A stretch of DNA of 51,648 bases from an uncultured Lachnospiraceae bacterium (GTDB lineage Bacteria; Bacillota; Clostridia; Lachnospirales; Lachnospiraceae), in the NCBI GenBank assembly GCA_902796595.1, contig CADBPM010000058.1, positions 1 to 51,648 on the forward strand, written 5' to 3'. Position 1 is the first letter of the stretch. Every line of letters begins with the position of its first letter. The translations under genes and the position numbers were made by a program. Under the pieces are notes generated by a model, which had not been told where the DNA came from, ran no database searches, and saw nothing but the letters and a program-made list of their open reading frames with translations. Positions 1 to 8,972 of this stretch are shown in pieces.

Positions 1-55
1 ACCCTCGACACCACGGGTATGAACCGTGTGCTCTAGCCAACTGAGCTACTTCGCC
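1..55 (-). tRNA. tRNA-Met (CAT), 3' end cut by the window edge
   Basis: Read on the minus strand, the sequence begins GGCGAAGTAGCTCAGTTGG, a typical elongator methionine tRNA start, with a D-arm and an anticodon stem closing on a loop that contains CAT (anticodon at 21-19). The T-arm begins at the edge, so the last twenty or so bases lie outside. The resemblance to Bacillus elongator tRNA-Met favours elongator over initiator. Confidence 0.93.
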
Positions 56-93
56 ATATCTCCGCAAGGCTCTGCCTCACAGCGACAAGACAT

Positions 94-122
94 ATTATAT
101 CACCCTTGCGAAGATTTGTCAA
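94..122 (-). promoter_or_regulatory. Consensus sigma-A promoter of tRNA-Met
   Basis: A perfect -35 TTGACA (122-117) and a perfect -10 TATAAT (99-94) are separated by 17 bases. Transcription would start near 87, about 30 bases before the tRNA. Both boxes match the housekeeping consensus exactly, as expected for a stable-RNA gene. Confidence 0.9.
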
Positions 123-173
123 TAAAAATTTTGCGATGTCAGTGAGGAAATTTTCACCCCACATATCATCATT

Positions 174-1259
174 TCACTTCTTTTCAATTCTGCCAAGCTT
201 GCACAAAAGTTCAGCGATAAGAACAGCTCCGCCAGCTGCTCCACGAAGAGTATTATGCGCAAGACCTATGAACTTCCACTGGAACATGGTATCTTCTCTG
301 AGTCTTCCTACCGATACTCCCATGCCATGTTCATAATCTGCATCAAGCTTAACCTGAGGGCGATCGTCCTCATCGCAGTACTGGATAAAATGCTCAGGTG
401 CACTTGGAAGTTTAAGTTCCTGGGGAAGTCCACTGAAACTGCGGAGCTTTTCTATCATCTCTTCCTTTGTAGGTTTCTCTTTAAAATCAACAAAGACTGC
501 CGCAGTATGCCCGTCAAGTACGGGAACTCTTACGCATTGTGTTGTGATAAGAGGAGACTTTGCCGGAACAATAACACCGTTTTCAATATGACCCCAGATC
601 CTAAGAGGCTCCTTCTCGCTCTTTTCCTCTTCACCGGAAATAAAAGGAATAACATTACCTACCATTTCAGGCCATTCCTTGAAGGTCTTGCCGGCACCTG
701 ATACAGCCTGATAGGTTGTTGCAAGGATCTTTGTAGGCTTATATTCCTTAAGAGCATTGATCGCAGGGGTATATGCCTGTATGGAACAGTTTGGCTTTAC
801 AGCAATAAAGCCCCTCTTTGTACCGAGTCTCTTTTTCTGAAAATCTATGACTTCAAGGTGCTCCGGATTGATCTCAGGCACTACCATCGGCACATCCGGT
901 GTCCAGCGGTGAGCGCTGTTATTGGATACAACAGGTGTCTCAGCCTTTGCATACTTCTCTTCGATTTCTCTTATCTGATCCTTTGGCATATTTACAGCGC
1001 AGAAAACGAAATCAACCTGTGAAGCGATATTGTCTACGTCATTAAGGTCAAGAACGTTCATTTTCTTTACCTTTTCAGGCATCGGCACTTGCATTTTCCA
1101 TCTACCGTTCACTGCTTCCTCATAAGTCTGACCTGCACTCCTTGGACTTGCGGCAAGAAGTGTAATCTCAAACCATGGGTGATCATTTAAAAGCGTTATG
1201 AAACGCTGACCAACCATTCCTGTTGCTCCAAGAATACCGACTTTGAATTTCTCGCTCAT
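174..1259 (-). CDS. asd: Aspartate-semialdehyde dehydrogenase
   Basis: Reduces aspartyl phosphate to aspartate semialdehyde with NADPH, the branch point to lysine, threonine, methionine and diaminopimelate. The 361-residue product has an N-terminal Rossmann motif GATGMVG (residues 11-17), the SNNSAHR segment, and a catalytic cysteine in KPNCSIQ (Cys158). Length and these motifs fit the archaeal/fungal-type Asd family rather than the E. coli type. A GAGGAG ribosome site precedes the ATG. It follows trpS on the same strand; dapA, the next step towards lysine, lies elsewhere in the window at about 41 kb. Confidence 0.95.
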   Translation of the reverse strand: MSEKFKVGILGATGMVGQRFITLLNDHPWFEITLLAASPRSAGQTYEEAVNGRWKMQVPMPEKVKKMNVLDLNDVDNIASQVDFVFCAVNMPKDQIREIEEKYAKAETPVVSNNSAHRWTPDVPMVVPEINPEHLEVIDFQKKRLGTKRGFIAVKPNCSIQAYTPAINALKEYKPTKILATTYQAVSGAGKTFKEWPEMVGNVIPFISGEEEKSEKEPLRIWGHIENGVIVPAKSPLITTQCVRVPVLDGHTAAVFVDFKEKPTKEEMIEKLRSFSGLPQELKLPSAPEHFIQYCDEDDRPQVKLDADYEHGMGVSVGRLREDTMFQWKFIGLAHNTLRGAAGGAVLIAELLCKLGRIEKK

Positions 1260-1345
1260 AAAAGCTCCTCTCTTTCCTCTTTCACTTTGTTATTTTTTTA
1301 TCTTTAAAAAGGATCATTTCAACGAATCAGCCGCCCCCGTATTGC

Positions 1346-2431
1346 TTATCTGCTGAATTTTTCAGCCTGGCTGTGGATGAGCTCCATATCATCAAAATAA
1401 TTTATCCTCATGGCATCCTTTACCTCATGAAGAGTAGCAGCCGCAACCTTCTCAGCTTCTTCACTTCCCTTCTTTAAAATTTCATATACATGAGGGATAT
1501 CCTTTTCAAATTCGTGACGACGTTCTCTTATAGGTGCAAGTTCCTCTTCAAGTATCTTTATAAGGAATTTCTTAACTTTTACATCTCCAAGACCGCCTCT
1601 CTTATAATGATCCTTAAGTGCATCAAGGTTCTCATACTCAGGCAGATATTTTTCAAAGCTGTCAGCCTTTACAAAAGCATCAAGGTATGTAAATACTGCA
1701 TTTCCTTCAACTTTTCCAGGATCTGAAACCTGTATGTGATCAGGATCAGTATACATGCTCATTACTTTCTTCTTAACTTCCTCAGGCGTATCAGAAAGGT
1801 AGATCGCATTTCCAAGAGATTTGCTCATCTTTTCCTTGCCGTCTGTGCCAGGAAGTCTTCTGCAGGTTACATTTTCAGGAATACTGATCTCCGGTTCAAC
1901 AAGTACAGGTGAATATGTTGAATTAAATTTCCTTACGATCTCTCTTGCCTGCTCGATCATAGGCTCCTGATCTTCTCCTGCAGGTACTACATTAGCCTTG
2001 AAAGCTGTAATATCAGCTGTCTGGCTTATAGGATAGGTAAGAAATCCAACCGGAATCGAGGTATTGAACCCACGCATTTTAACTTCACTCTTAACTGTAG
2101 GGTTTCTCTCAAGTCTTGAAAGTGTAACAAGATCTGCATAATAGAACGCCAGTTCTGTAAGTTCCGGTATCTGGCTCTGTATAAGGATAGTACACTTATC
2201 AGGGTCTATTCCCACAGAAAGATAATCCAAAGCCACCTCGATTATGCTCTGACGGATCTTCTCAGGATTGTCCCAGTTATCTGTAAGCGCCTGTGCATCC
2301 GCGATCATTATGTAAATCTTGTCGTATTCTCCGGAATTCTGAAGCTCTACTCTTCGTTTAAGTGACCCTACATAGTGTCCAAGGTGAAGCCTGCCTGTTG
2401 GTCTGTCACCAGTAAGAATTATCTTTCCCAT
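1346..2431 (-). CDS. trpS: Tryptophanyl-tRNA synthetase, GDRPTG type
   Basis: Class I synthetase that charges tRNA-Trp. The first strand reads LTGDRPTG, the HIGH box is HLGH (residues 16-19) and the KMSKS box is intact (KMSKSLGNA, near residue 202). The full 361-residue sequence follows the Deinococcus TrpRS II type rather than the GIQPSG type of Bacillus. A GGAG ribosome site precedes the ATG. The flavin reductase gene ends 21 bases upstream, so the two are probably co-transcribed. Confidence 0.94.
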   Translation of the reverse strand: MGKIILTGDRPTGRLHLGHYVGSLKRRVELQNSGEYDKIYIMIADAQALTDNWDNPEKIRQSIIEVALDYLSVGIDPDKCTILIQSQIPELTELAFYYADLVTLSRLERNPTVKSEVKMRGFNTSIPVGFLTYPISQTADITAFKANVVPAGEDQEPMIEQAREIVRKFNSTYSPVLVEPEISIPENVTCRRLPGTDGKEKMSKSLGNAIYLSDTPEEVKKKVMSMYTDPDHIQVSDPGKVEGNAVFTYLDAFVKADSFEKYLPEYENLDALKDHYKRGGLGDVKVKKFLIKILEEELAPIRERRHEFEKDIPHVYEILKKGSEEAEKVAAATLHEVKDAMRINYFDDMELIHSQAEKFSR

Positions 2432-2452
2432 CTTTTTAAATCTCCAAATAAA

Positions 2453-2986
2453 TCATCTTGCCATGAGCTGAAGTATACTTCCACAGACTATATAATGGAA
2501 ATCATCTTTGTCATGTCCGTTTGTATAGAATTTTTCAAGTATCTCTTTATCAGCGAAATCTTCCGCTTTCATCTCTGTCACACTGATCTTCTTTAATATC
2601 GCAACCAGTTCACCTTCATCAATATAAGGCGTACCTTTGAAATAATCTACTTCCATGTGACTTGTTTTAAGTTTATCTTCATCCCTGCCGGATGCAGTTC
2701 CAAAGTATTTAAGCATAAGGTCATTGGTCTTGGTCTTTCTGAAGAAAGTAACTGAAAAAGAATCATATTTATCAAGCAGCTCTTTGGAATAACGCGATCC
2801 CCTGACAAATATCACTCCTGCATCTGTATTCCAGATACGCCCGGCTGTACCCCAGCCAATCGTCATGGCATTACATTTCTCTCCCTCATGACCTGTAACA
2901 AGAAGTGCAGGTCTTGTAACTCCGACAGTAAAAGGATCAATAGCAAGTACATTGTGGTCAAATGGCTGAAATACATGTTTTCCCAT
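2453..2986 (-). CDS. Flavin reductase-like FMN-binding protein
   Basis: The 177-residue product resembles the flavin reductase-like split-barrel family: the segments TVGVTRPALLVT and NAMTIGWGTAGRIWN are typical of its FMN-binding face. Such proteins bind FMN and reduce small substrates or act as flavoprotein electron carriers; the substrate cannot be told. The ATG at 2986 is chosen over one 12 codons upstream because GGAGG lies at the right distance before it. It is a separate enzyme placed just before trpS, with no evident functional link. Confidence 0.85.
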   Translation of the reverse strand: MGKHVFQPFDHNVLAIDPFTVGVTRPALLVTGHEGEKCNAMTIGWGTAGRIWNTDAGVIFVRGSRYSKELLDKYDSFSVTFFRKTKTNDLMLKYFGTASGRDEDKLKTSHMEVDYFKGTPYIDEGELVAILKKISVTEMKAEDFADKEILEKFYTNGHDKDDFHYIVCGSILQLMAR

Positions 2987-3085
2987 ACATTGTCCTCCGA
3001 GTATTGTTAATGAGTATACCACTACTGTTCTTTTCTCTTCAAGCTCAAAATCTGTATGTTATATCTGATATCACTTAAAACCATA

Positions 3086-4378
3086 TCACATGCCGGTAAC
3101 AACTATCTCCGCCCTGTTTCCATCAAGTTCTTTTACTTCAAGTACCAGACCAGTCTTTTCTTTCTCTTTGCCTTTCTTATTATACCATGCAAAACCGGGT
3201 ATTTCATCATTTATAACTGAATTCAGGTTAAAATATCCCTCTCCGTCGTTCACAAGCCTTATGATGCGCTTTCCTTTATGATTTTTGTCGTAATGAGGGC
3301 TGAAACCATTGTATGTAAAGGATTGCCCGCCATACTCATCATTATAAACAGAGGCCTCTATATGAAATATCCTTATTCCGCCGTCCTTTGGGATGCCATT
3401 CACATCCTTCATAAGCCCGTCCGGTATATCATACTGAATAAGAAAATATTCATCTGTAACCATATCAGAAAGGTCTGCCTTTAACTTTCGCGGAATGATG
3501 ATACAATTGCCTTTGTCATTTGACGGCTTTATCACAAATTTCTGGATGCCTTTTCCTGCAGGATCGCATATTAACACATTGCTTTCTTTAAGCCAGCCAA
3601 GAATAAGCTTCGAAAACTGGGAATAATCTCCTGTCATTTCATCCATAAGCTCGGTTCCGGCAGAGCCTTTCATCGCTTCATAGTCATCCACATCATATTT
3701 ATAAAGATCCGGAAGTCCCATACAATGTCCGAATTCATGTGCCATTTCCTGCACATAGTAGGTCATGTTCCATTCCAAAGGTGCCGCATCATTTAGAATA
3801 TACACTGAAGGCTTTTCTCCGTCAACACAAAAATCCGGATTGCTCCACCATGTAGCCTGACACCCGTACCAGTAATCGTCACTGCCGGCAATATTCAATG
3901 TAAAGGCATCGATCATTCCATCCTTATCTGCATCATATTTTGTGTAGTCGATTTCCTTGTCAAAAGCGCTAAGCACTTCCATTGCAAGGTCTTCGAAATT
4001 TTTTTCATCATTCTTATACCATGTCTCAGGATGTTTTGTCGTATATCCATATACTTTTCCGCTTAAACTAAGCCTACCGTAGGACGATCTTTCTTCGAAA
4101 TATGCAAAGCTCTTTGAATCTTCTTTATCAAAGAGCTTTTTTTCAACCTCTTCTTTTGTAAGATGATCCGGATCAAATTTAAGATCAGGGAACTCAACCA
4201 TAAAAACAGGCATATTTACCTTGCCATGCGACTGACAATAATAGGAACCAAGTTTCGGTGCTATGTCCTCTGTATATCCACCTTCTTTTATTGCCTGTCC
4301 AAGTAGCCCGATAATGCATGTAACTATGATGATAAGCCAGACAATTCCTCTTATGCTGATCCTTTTTTCTTTTGTCAT
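3086..4378 (-). CDS. Membrane-anchored M6-type zinc metalloprotease
   Basis: About 430 residues. An N-terminal hydrophobic stretch (GIVWLIIIVTCIIGLL) anchors the protein or acts as an uncleaved signal. The zinc motif HEFGH is followed by a third-ligand-like region (GLPDLYKYD), as in immune-inhibitor-A (M6) peptidases. An EF-hand-like DADKDGMID segment suggests calcium binding. The catalytic domain should face outside. The ATG at 4378 is preceded by AGGA; an in-frame ATG 14 codons upstream (4420) lies inside a dispersed repeat and could be used instead. Substrate unknown; it sits in a block after pheT and a VanZ-like gene. Confidence 0.85.
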   Translation of the reverse strand: MTKEKRISIRGIVWLIIIVTCIIGLLGQAIKEGGYTEDIAPKLGSYYCQSHGKVNMPVFMVEFPDLKFDPDHLTKEEVEKKLFDKEDSKSFAYFEERSSYGRLSLSGKVYGYTTKHPETWYKNDEKNFEDLAMEVLSAFDKEIDYTKYDADKDGMIDAFTLNIAGSDDYWYGCQATWWSNPDFCVDGEKPSVYILNDAAPLEWNMTYYVQEMAHEFGHCMGLPDLYKYDVDDYEAMKGSAGTELMDEMTGDYSQFSKLILGWLKESNVLICDPAGKGIQKFVIKPSNDKGNCIIIPRKLKADLSDMVTDEYFLIQYDIPDGLMKDVNGIPKDGGIRIFHIEASVYNDEYGGQSFTYNGFSPHYDKNHKGKRIIRLVNDGEGYFNLNSVINDEIPGFAWYNKKGKEKEKTGLVLEVKELDGNRAEIVVTGM

Positions 4379-4401
4379 GACATTCCTAAACCTGTCACTT
4401 A

Positions 4402-4460
4402 TTTTGTGTCTTACTGCAGGCATGATACTCACCGGTGTCGTGCCTGCGGCGGCAACGATG
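4402..4460 (-). repeat. Dispersed element of about 60 bp, copy A
   Basis: This segment between the VanZ-like gene and the protease gene is roughly 80% identical, by hand alignment, to 14703-14762. It contains CACCGGTG, then GGTGAG five bases before an ATG, then codons for MPAVRHK that read in frame into the protease. The left arm of the hairpin seen in copy B is degraded here. Confidence 0.7.
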
Positions 4461-4474
4461 AAAAAGATCCTGTT

Positions 4475-4939
4475 TCAGGCTTTTCTTTTACCAAAATGCC
4501 TGTCAATTACTTTTGCTGCAGCATACACTATATAGCCTATTATAACACCTGATGAGTTTAAAATCACGTCATCAATATCACAGCAGCCAACTTTTGCGAC
4601 AAGCTGTGTAAGTTCTATAAGGCAGGTTGTAAGAAAGCCGCCCATAAAGATAAAAGGAAAGCTTTTCTTTTTTCCTTTTACAAGCATGGGCAGGAAAAAG
4701 CCAAAAGGCACAAATGCCAGAACATTTCCCGCAAGATTTAAAAAAACTATGTAGAAAGACAACGTATGTCTTGCCTTCCAGAATATTTTTATCTCCTTAA
4801 AGGGAACAAAATTATAGCGGTAGATCTCTGACCATTGCCCTCTTCCAAAGATCTCTGCAAAAAACAGGACGTAAGCAAGTAAAATAACATAAGCCACAAA
4901 AAATATCGCAACAAGAATCTTATGCTTTTTTATTTTCAT
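4475..4939 (-). CDS. VanZ-like membrane protein
   Basis: The 154-residue protein has about four hydrophobic segments and the VanZ-family signatures NVLAFVPFGFFLP, a CLIELTQ segment and DIDDVILNSSGVIIGY. VanZ confers low-level teicoplanin resistance in enterococci, but most chromosomal homologues have no known role. No vanHAX-like genes are nearby, so glycopeptide resistance should not be inferred. It begins six bases after pheT ends, which suggests it is the third gene of the pheST transcript; the ribosome site is weak. Confidence 0.87.
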   Translation of the reverse strand: MKIKKHKILVAIFFVAYVILLAYVLFFAEIFGRGQWSEIYRYNFVPFKEIKIFWKARHTLSFYIVFLNLAGNVLAFVPFGFFLPMLVKGKKKSFPFIFMGGFLTTCLIELTQLVAKVGCCDIDDVILNSSGVIIGYIVYAAAKVIDRHFGKRKA

Positions 4940-4945
4940 GGATGC

Positions 4946-7390
4946 TTAACTTCTCAAAACAGCACCGATCTTCTCAAGTGCCTTAAGTATCTTGTTCATT
5001 GCTGCTGTTACTTCAGCATCTTCAAGAGTCTTTTCCTTGTTTCTGAAAGTTATAGTATAAGCCATTGACTTTTTATTGTCTCCAAGCTGAGCGCCCTCAT
5101 ACATATCAAACAGCCTGTATTCTTCAAGATTAGCACCGCCGTAATCGCGAATAGCCTCTTCGATCTTGCCTGCTGTAAGGTCTTTGTCCATGATAAGGGA
5201 TATATCACGGGAAACTGCAGGGAAGTTGGCTATTCCCTCATATTTTACTGTAAAATCAGCCTTTCTGTATACCCATGGAAGGTCGATATTTGCTACATAA
5301 GCCCTTGTTCCGATGCCGTATGTATCAAGCACAAGCGGATGAATCTCACCTATATAGCCTATCTTTTCTCCATTGTATACGATATCAGCCTGACGTCCTG
5401 GATGAAGGAAATTCTTATCAGGTGTTCCATCATATTCAACAGGGTCCTTCATGCCAACCTTGTAAAGGAACTCTTCAACGATTCCCTTAAGTTCAAAGAA
5501 GTCACCTGAATCATACATACCAAGCATGAACTGAGGTCTTTCATCTGGATAATCATGTTCAAGCGGAACCGTGTCAGCTATATAAATGTTTGATATCTCA
5601 AAAAGTCTGACAGCCTTGTTCTTTCTCTTGAAGTTTGTTGCAAGGCTTGTAAGCATACCATTAAGGATACTTGTACGCATTATCGAGAAATCTTCACCTA
5701 GAGGGTTTAATATCTTAATGCACTTGCGGCAAGGGTCATCTTCTGAAAGTCTTAACTTGTCAAATACCTTTGGAGACTCAAAGCTGTAGGTCATTGCCTC
5801 GCAGAAACCAAACTGTGTTGCATGTTCTCTTGCAAGGTCTCCGATCTCCATTTCATAGTTCTCACCGCCGGCAGTTGAACCTGTCTTAGGAAGAGTTACA
5901 GGGATATTGGCATAACCGAAAAATCTTGCAAGTTCCTCTGCAACATCGGCATTGCAACGCACATCCTGTCTCCATGTAGGCACGATGAGCTTCTTCTTGT
6001 CAGCGGAAAGTTTAAGGTCAAGACGGTTGAAATAGTCCTCCGCCATATCCATAGTAATCTCTGTGCCGAGTAGTGAATTACAACGGTCAAGATCCCAGCT
6101 TACCTCTACAGGTTCATTTTTAACCGGATATACATCTACACATCCGCCGACAACCTCACCTGCGCCAAGCTCCTCTATAAGTGAGCATGCCCTATCCATA
6201 GCTTCTTTTGCAGTATTAGGATCAAGGCCCTTTTCAAACTTTCCTGCTGCCTCAGTACGCATGCCAAGCTTCTTGCCCGTATGTCTGATATTGGTTCCGT
6301 CAAAGCTGGCTGCCTCAAGAAGAAGAGTCGTAGCATCGTCAGAAACCATTGTATTTTCTCCACCCATGACTCCGGCTATACCTATAGATCTTTCGCCGTC
6401 CTTTATCATAAGCATTGAGCTGTCAAGAACATGCTCTTCGCCATCAAGAGTTGTGAATTTCTCACCGTCTGCGGCTCTGTCTACAATAATCTGTCCGCCC
6501 TTTATGGTATCAAGGCTATAAGCATGCATAGGGTTTGAATATTCTTCCATAACATAATTTGTTATGTCGACGATATTATTGATAGGACGGATTCCCATAA
6601 CAGCAAGTCTTGTCTGCATCCATGCAGGGCTTGGTCCTATCTTTACATTCTTTACAACTCTGCACATATATCTGCGGCAAAGTTCCGGTGCCTTTACAGA
6701 TACCTTTATAAGATCGGCTGCATTCTCACTGTTTCCAGTCTCCTTTACTTCCGGAAGCACAAGCTTCTGGTTGAAAGTTGCAGCTGCCTCTCTTGCAATG
6801 CCTATAATTCCGAAGCAGTCCACACGATTACTTGTTACTTCATATTCTACGCAGGAATCGTGAAGTCCAAGTGCTTCTACAGCGTCGCCCCCTATTTCAA
6901 CATCCTTGCGGCAAGGATCGTTGTTGAAAATGTAAAGTCCTTCTTCGGGTGCTGCCGGATAAAATTCACGGCTGCTGCCAAGTTCTTCGATGGAGCACAT
7001 CATACCAAAGCTTTCAACTCCGCGAAGCTTGCCTTTTTTAATCTTTACACCGTCAAGAGGCTTAGAGCCGTCGTGTCCGCCTGCAACTTTTCCTCCAACG
7101 AGGACTACAGGAACAATAGCGCCTTCAAAAACATTTGGTGCACCGGTCACTATCTGAATCTCATTACCTTCTTTATCTATCTGGACCTGGCATATAACAA
7201 GATGGTCTGCATCCGGGTGCTTTTCAACCTTATTGACGCGACCTACAATTATCTTTTCAAGATTTTTATCGAGATCATTTATTGTTTCTACTTTTGTTCC
7301 GGAAAGGGTCATGGCATCTCCGTACTCCTTGCTGGAGATATCCTTTATCCCTGGAACAAGAGCTTTTATCCATGAAAGTGGTGTGTTCAT
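4946..7390 (-). CDS. pheT: Phenylalanyl-tRNA synthetase beta subunit
   Basis: Beta chain of the alpha2-beta2 PheRS. All expected domains are present in 814 residues: an N-terminal EMAP/OB-type tRNA-binding domain (around 40-150, PDADHLVICQV), B3/B4 editing domain, B5 domain, a degenerate synthetase core, and a C-terminal anticodon-binding FDX-ACB domain (last 95 residues, FPAVSRDISLIMD). It lies 109 bases after pheS, and that gap contains three strong hairpins. Expression should be set by the T-box upstream of pheS. Confidence 0.97.
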   Translation of the reverse strand: MNTPLSWIKALVPGIKDISSKEYGDAMTLSGTKVETINDLDKNLEKIIVGRVNKVEKHPDADHLVICQVQIDKEGNEIQIVTGAPNVFEGAIVPVVLVGGKVAGGHDGSKPLDGVKIKKGKLRGVESFGMMCSIEELGSSREFYPAAPEEGLYIFNNDPCRKDVEIGGDAVEALGLHDSCVEYEVTSNRVDCFGIIGIAREAAATFNQKLVLPEVKETGNSENAADLIKVSVKAPELCRRYMCRVVKNVKIGPSPAWMQTRLAVMGIRPINNIVDITNYVMEEYSNPMHAYSLDTIKGGQIIVDRAADGEKFTTLDGEEHVLDSSMLMIKDGERSIGIAGVMGGENTMVSDDATTLLLEAASFDGTNIRHTGKKLGMRTEAAGKFEKGLDPNTAKEAMDRACSLIEELGAGEVVGGCVDVYPVKNEPVEVSWDLDRCNSLLGTEITMDMAEDYFNRLDLKLSADKKKLIVPTWRQDVRCNADVAEELARFFGYANIPVTLPKTGSTAGGENYEMEIGDLAREHATQFGFCEAMTYSFESPKVFDKLRLSEDDPCRKCIKILNPLGEDFSIMRTSILNGMLTSLATNFKRKNKAVRLFEISNIYIADTVPLEHDYPDERPQFMLGMYDSGDFFELKGIVEEFLYKVGMKDPVEYDGTPDKNFLHPGRQADIVYNGEKIGYIGEIHPLVLDTYGIGTRAYVANIDLPWVYRKADFTVKYEGIANFPAVSRDISLIMDKDLTAGKIEEAIRDYGGANLEEYRLFDMYEGAQLGDNKKSMAYTITFRNKEKTLEDAEVTAAMNKILKALEKIGAVLRS

Positions 7391-7416
7391 ATTTATTCCT
7401 TTCTTTTTTTACTATT

Positions 7417-7492
7417 GTCATCATGCTCCGCCTGATGACAAGTTCTGTATCAGTGCAAGCACTGATACTGGGCCGTCATGCTTTGCATGACG
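7417..7492 (-). repeat. Three consecutive hairpins between pheS and pheT
   Basis: Three separate inverted repeats fill the gap: GTCATCA/TGATGAC (7417-7423, 7433-7439), a perfect 10-bp GTATCAGTGC/GCACTGATAC with a two-base spacer (7447-7456, 7459-7468), and a perfect 8-bp CGTCATGC/GCATGACG (7474-7481, 7485-7492). None has a following run of T on the minus strand, so they do not look like terminators. They may act in RNA processing or stability, or be a small palindromic element. Confidence 0.75.
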
Positions 7493-7499
7493 ACAAGAA

Positions 7500-8519
7500 T
7501 TAAAATTGCTTCAAGAAACGTGTATCATTTTCGTAAAGGAGACGCATGTCGTCTACTTCATACTTGAGAAGAGCTATTCGTTCAAGGCCGATACCAAATG
7601 CAAATCCCTGATACTTCTCCGGATCGATTCCTCTCATTTCAAGAACGTGAGGATGTACCATACCGCATCCAAGAATCTCTATCCAGCCTTCTCCCTTACA
7701 GAAACGACATCCCTTGCCGCCGCACTTGAAACAACTTACGTCCATTTCAGCTGATGGTTCTGTAAATGGGAAATGATGCGGTCTGAATTTTACTCTTGTA
7801 TCCTCACCAAATATCTTCTTTGCAAACTCTGCAAGGGTTCCCTTGAGATCTGCAAAAGTAACATCCTTATCAATGACCAGACCTTCTACCTGATGGAAGG
7901 AAGGTGAATGTGTCGCATCAACTTCATCTGCTCTGAAGACTCTTCCCGGAGCTATGATCTTGATAGGCGGCTTCTGCTCATCCATAACGTGTGCCTGAAC
8001 AGAAGAGGTCTGAGTCCTTAAAAGCATATCGTCATTTATATAAAATGTATCCTGTTCATCCTTTGCTGGGTGGTCAGCAGGAATATTGAGTGCCTCGAAA
8101 TTGTAGTAGTCATGTTCTATTTCAGGTCCATCTACAACCTGATATCCCATGCCGATGAAGAACTTCTTTACTTCATTAAGTGCAACTGTATTAGGATGAA
8201 GATGTCCTATAGCCGGCTTCTTTCCCGGAAGAGTAACATCGATCTTTTCTGAAGAAAGCTTTGCCTGAAGAAGCACTGCCTGAAACTCTTCTTTTTTCTT
8301 GGCAAGTGAGTTCTCGATAACGGCTCTTGCTTCATTTACCATCTGACCAATCTTAGGTCTGTCTTCAGGAGCCACATCTCTCATTCCCTTTAATACCTGT
8401 GTAAGCTCACCCTTTTTTCCGAGAAATCCAACTCTTGCTGCATCAAGCTTTTCCATGTTATCTGCGCTTGAAATCTGTTCCATGGCAGCATCGAGAATTT
8501 CTTTCAACTTATCATTCAT
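7500..8519 (-). CDS. pheS: Phenylalanyl-tRNA synthetase alpha subunit
   Basis: Catalytic subunit of PheRS. The 339-residue product has the N-terminal coiled coil that contacts tRNA (about 1-90), class II motif 2 (FRADEVDATHSPSFHQVEG) and motif 3 (FGIGLERIALLKY). A CxxC...CxxC zinc-knuckle-like insert (CFKCGGKGCRFCKG) is seen near residue 255. A clear AAAGGAG ribosome site precedes the ATG. Regulated by the T-box leader immediately upstream. Confidence 0.97.
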   Translation of the reverse strand: MNDKLKEILDAAMEQISSADNMEKLDAARVGFLGKKGELTQVLKGMRDVAPEDRPKIGQMVNEARAVIENSLAKKKEEFQAVLLQAKLSSEKIDVTLPGKKPAIGHLHPNTVALNEVKKFFIGMGYQVVDGPEIEHDYYNFEALNIPADHPAKDEQDTFYINDDMLLRTQTSSVQAHVMDEQKPPIKIIAPGRVFRADEVDATHSPSFHQVEGLVIDKDVTFADLKGTLAEFAKKIFGEDTRVKFRPHHFPFTEPSAEMDVSCFKCGGKGCRFCKGEGWIEILGCGMVHPHVLEMRGIDPEKYQGFAFGIGLERIALLKYEVDDMRLLYENDTRFLKQF

Positions 8520-8655
8520 GCAAATTCTCCTTTATATTTTATTCTGCATAGTTTCCCAGTTCACACTCTTGCGGAGGTTTTTAAGGACTAGCTGTCCATG
8601 AAAAACGCTTACGCGTTGGCCAGCAGAGTGTATCATCCGGCTTTACCAGATGGTA

Positions 8656-8937
8656 CAAGAAAAGCCCCTGCAGTATAAACTGCAGGGGCGAATAAATCTT
8701 ATTATTATTCGTGGTACCACCCTGATTCCGGATATCCTCCGGCACTCTTATGAGACTAACGCGCCCTGACGGCAAGCCTACGCACTCTGTCTGACAGACT
8801 AGAGCTTCAACCCGCGGCTCCGGTGTGAATGTCAGATAAACAGGTTGCATAAAGAAGCTCTCAGCGCCTCACTTCTTCTCTCTTGATGACTCTGCTTTTC
8901 CTGTCCGCTTAAGCGGTGCACCTTCATCGCCATATAC
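8656..8937 (-). promoter_or_regulatory. T-box leader of pheST (Phe, UUC specifier)
   Basis: The minus strand carries the T-box core AGGGTGGTACCACG (8723-8710), followed by a terminator with a 9-bp stem CCCCTGCAG/CTGCAGGGG (8688-8665) and a T-rich tail. In Stem I the sequence GACATTCACACCGGAGC places TTC (8829-8827), a Phe codon, in the specifier position. Uncharged tRNA-Phe should stabilise the antiterminator and allow pheST transcription. A further 135 bases separate the terminator from pheS and contain a small AACGC/GCGTT palindrome near 8603-8616. Confidence 0.93.
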
Positions 8938-8943
8938 TCGATA

Positions 8944-8972
8944 ATTCTAAACAAGAATTTTATTTTTGTCAA
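8944..8972 (-). promoter_or_regulatory. Promoter of the pheST T-box transcript
   Basis: TTGACA (8972-8967) and TAGAAT (8949-8944) are 17 bases apart. The -35 box overlaps the TGA stop codon of the HAD phosphatase gene, so the promoter starts exactly where the upstream gene ends. Confidence 0.85.

Noticed and set aside
4475..4939. Glycopeptide-resistance locus
   Set aside because: Only a VanZ-like gene is present; no vanHAX, vanRS or related ligase genes.
8581..8850. Open frame of 89 codons on the minus strand before pheS
   Set aside because: It runs across the T-box, the terminator stem and the specifier loop, with no ribosome site; it is leader RNA.
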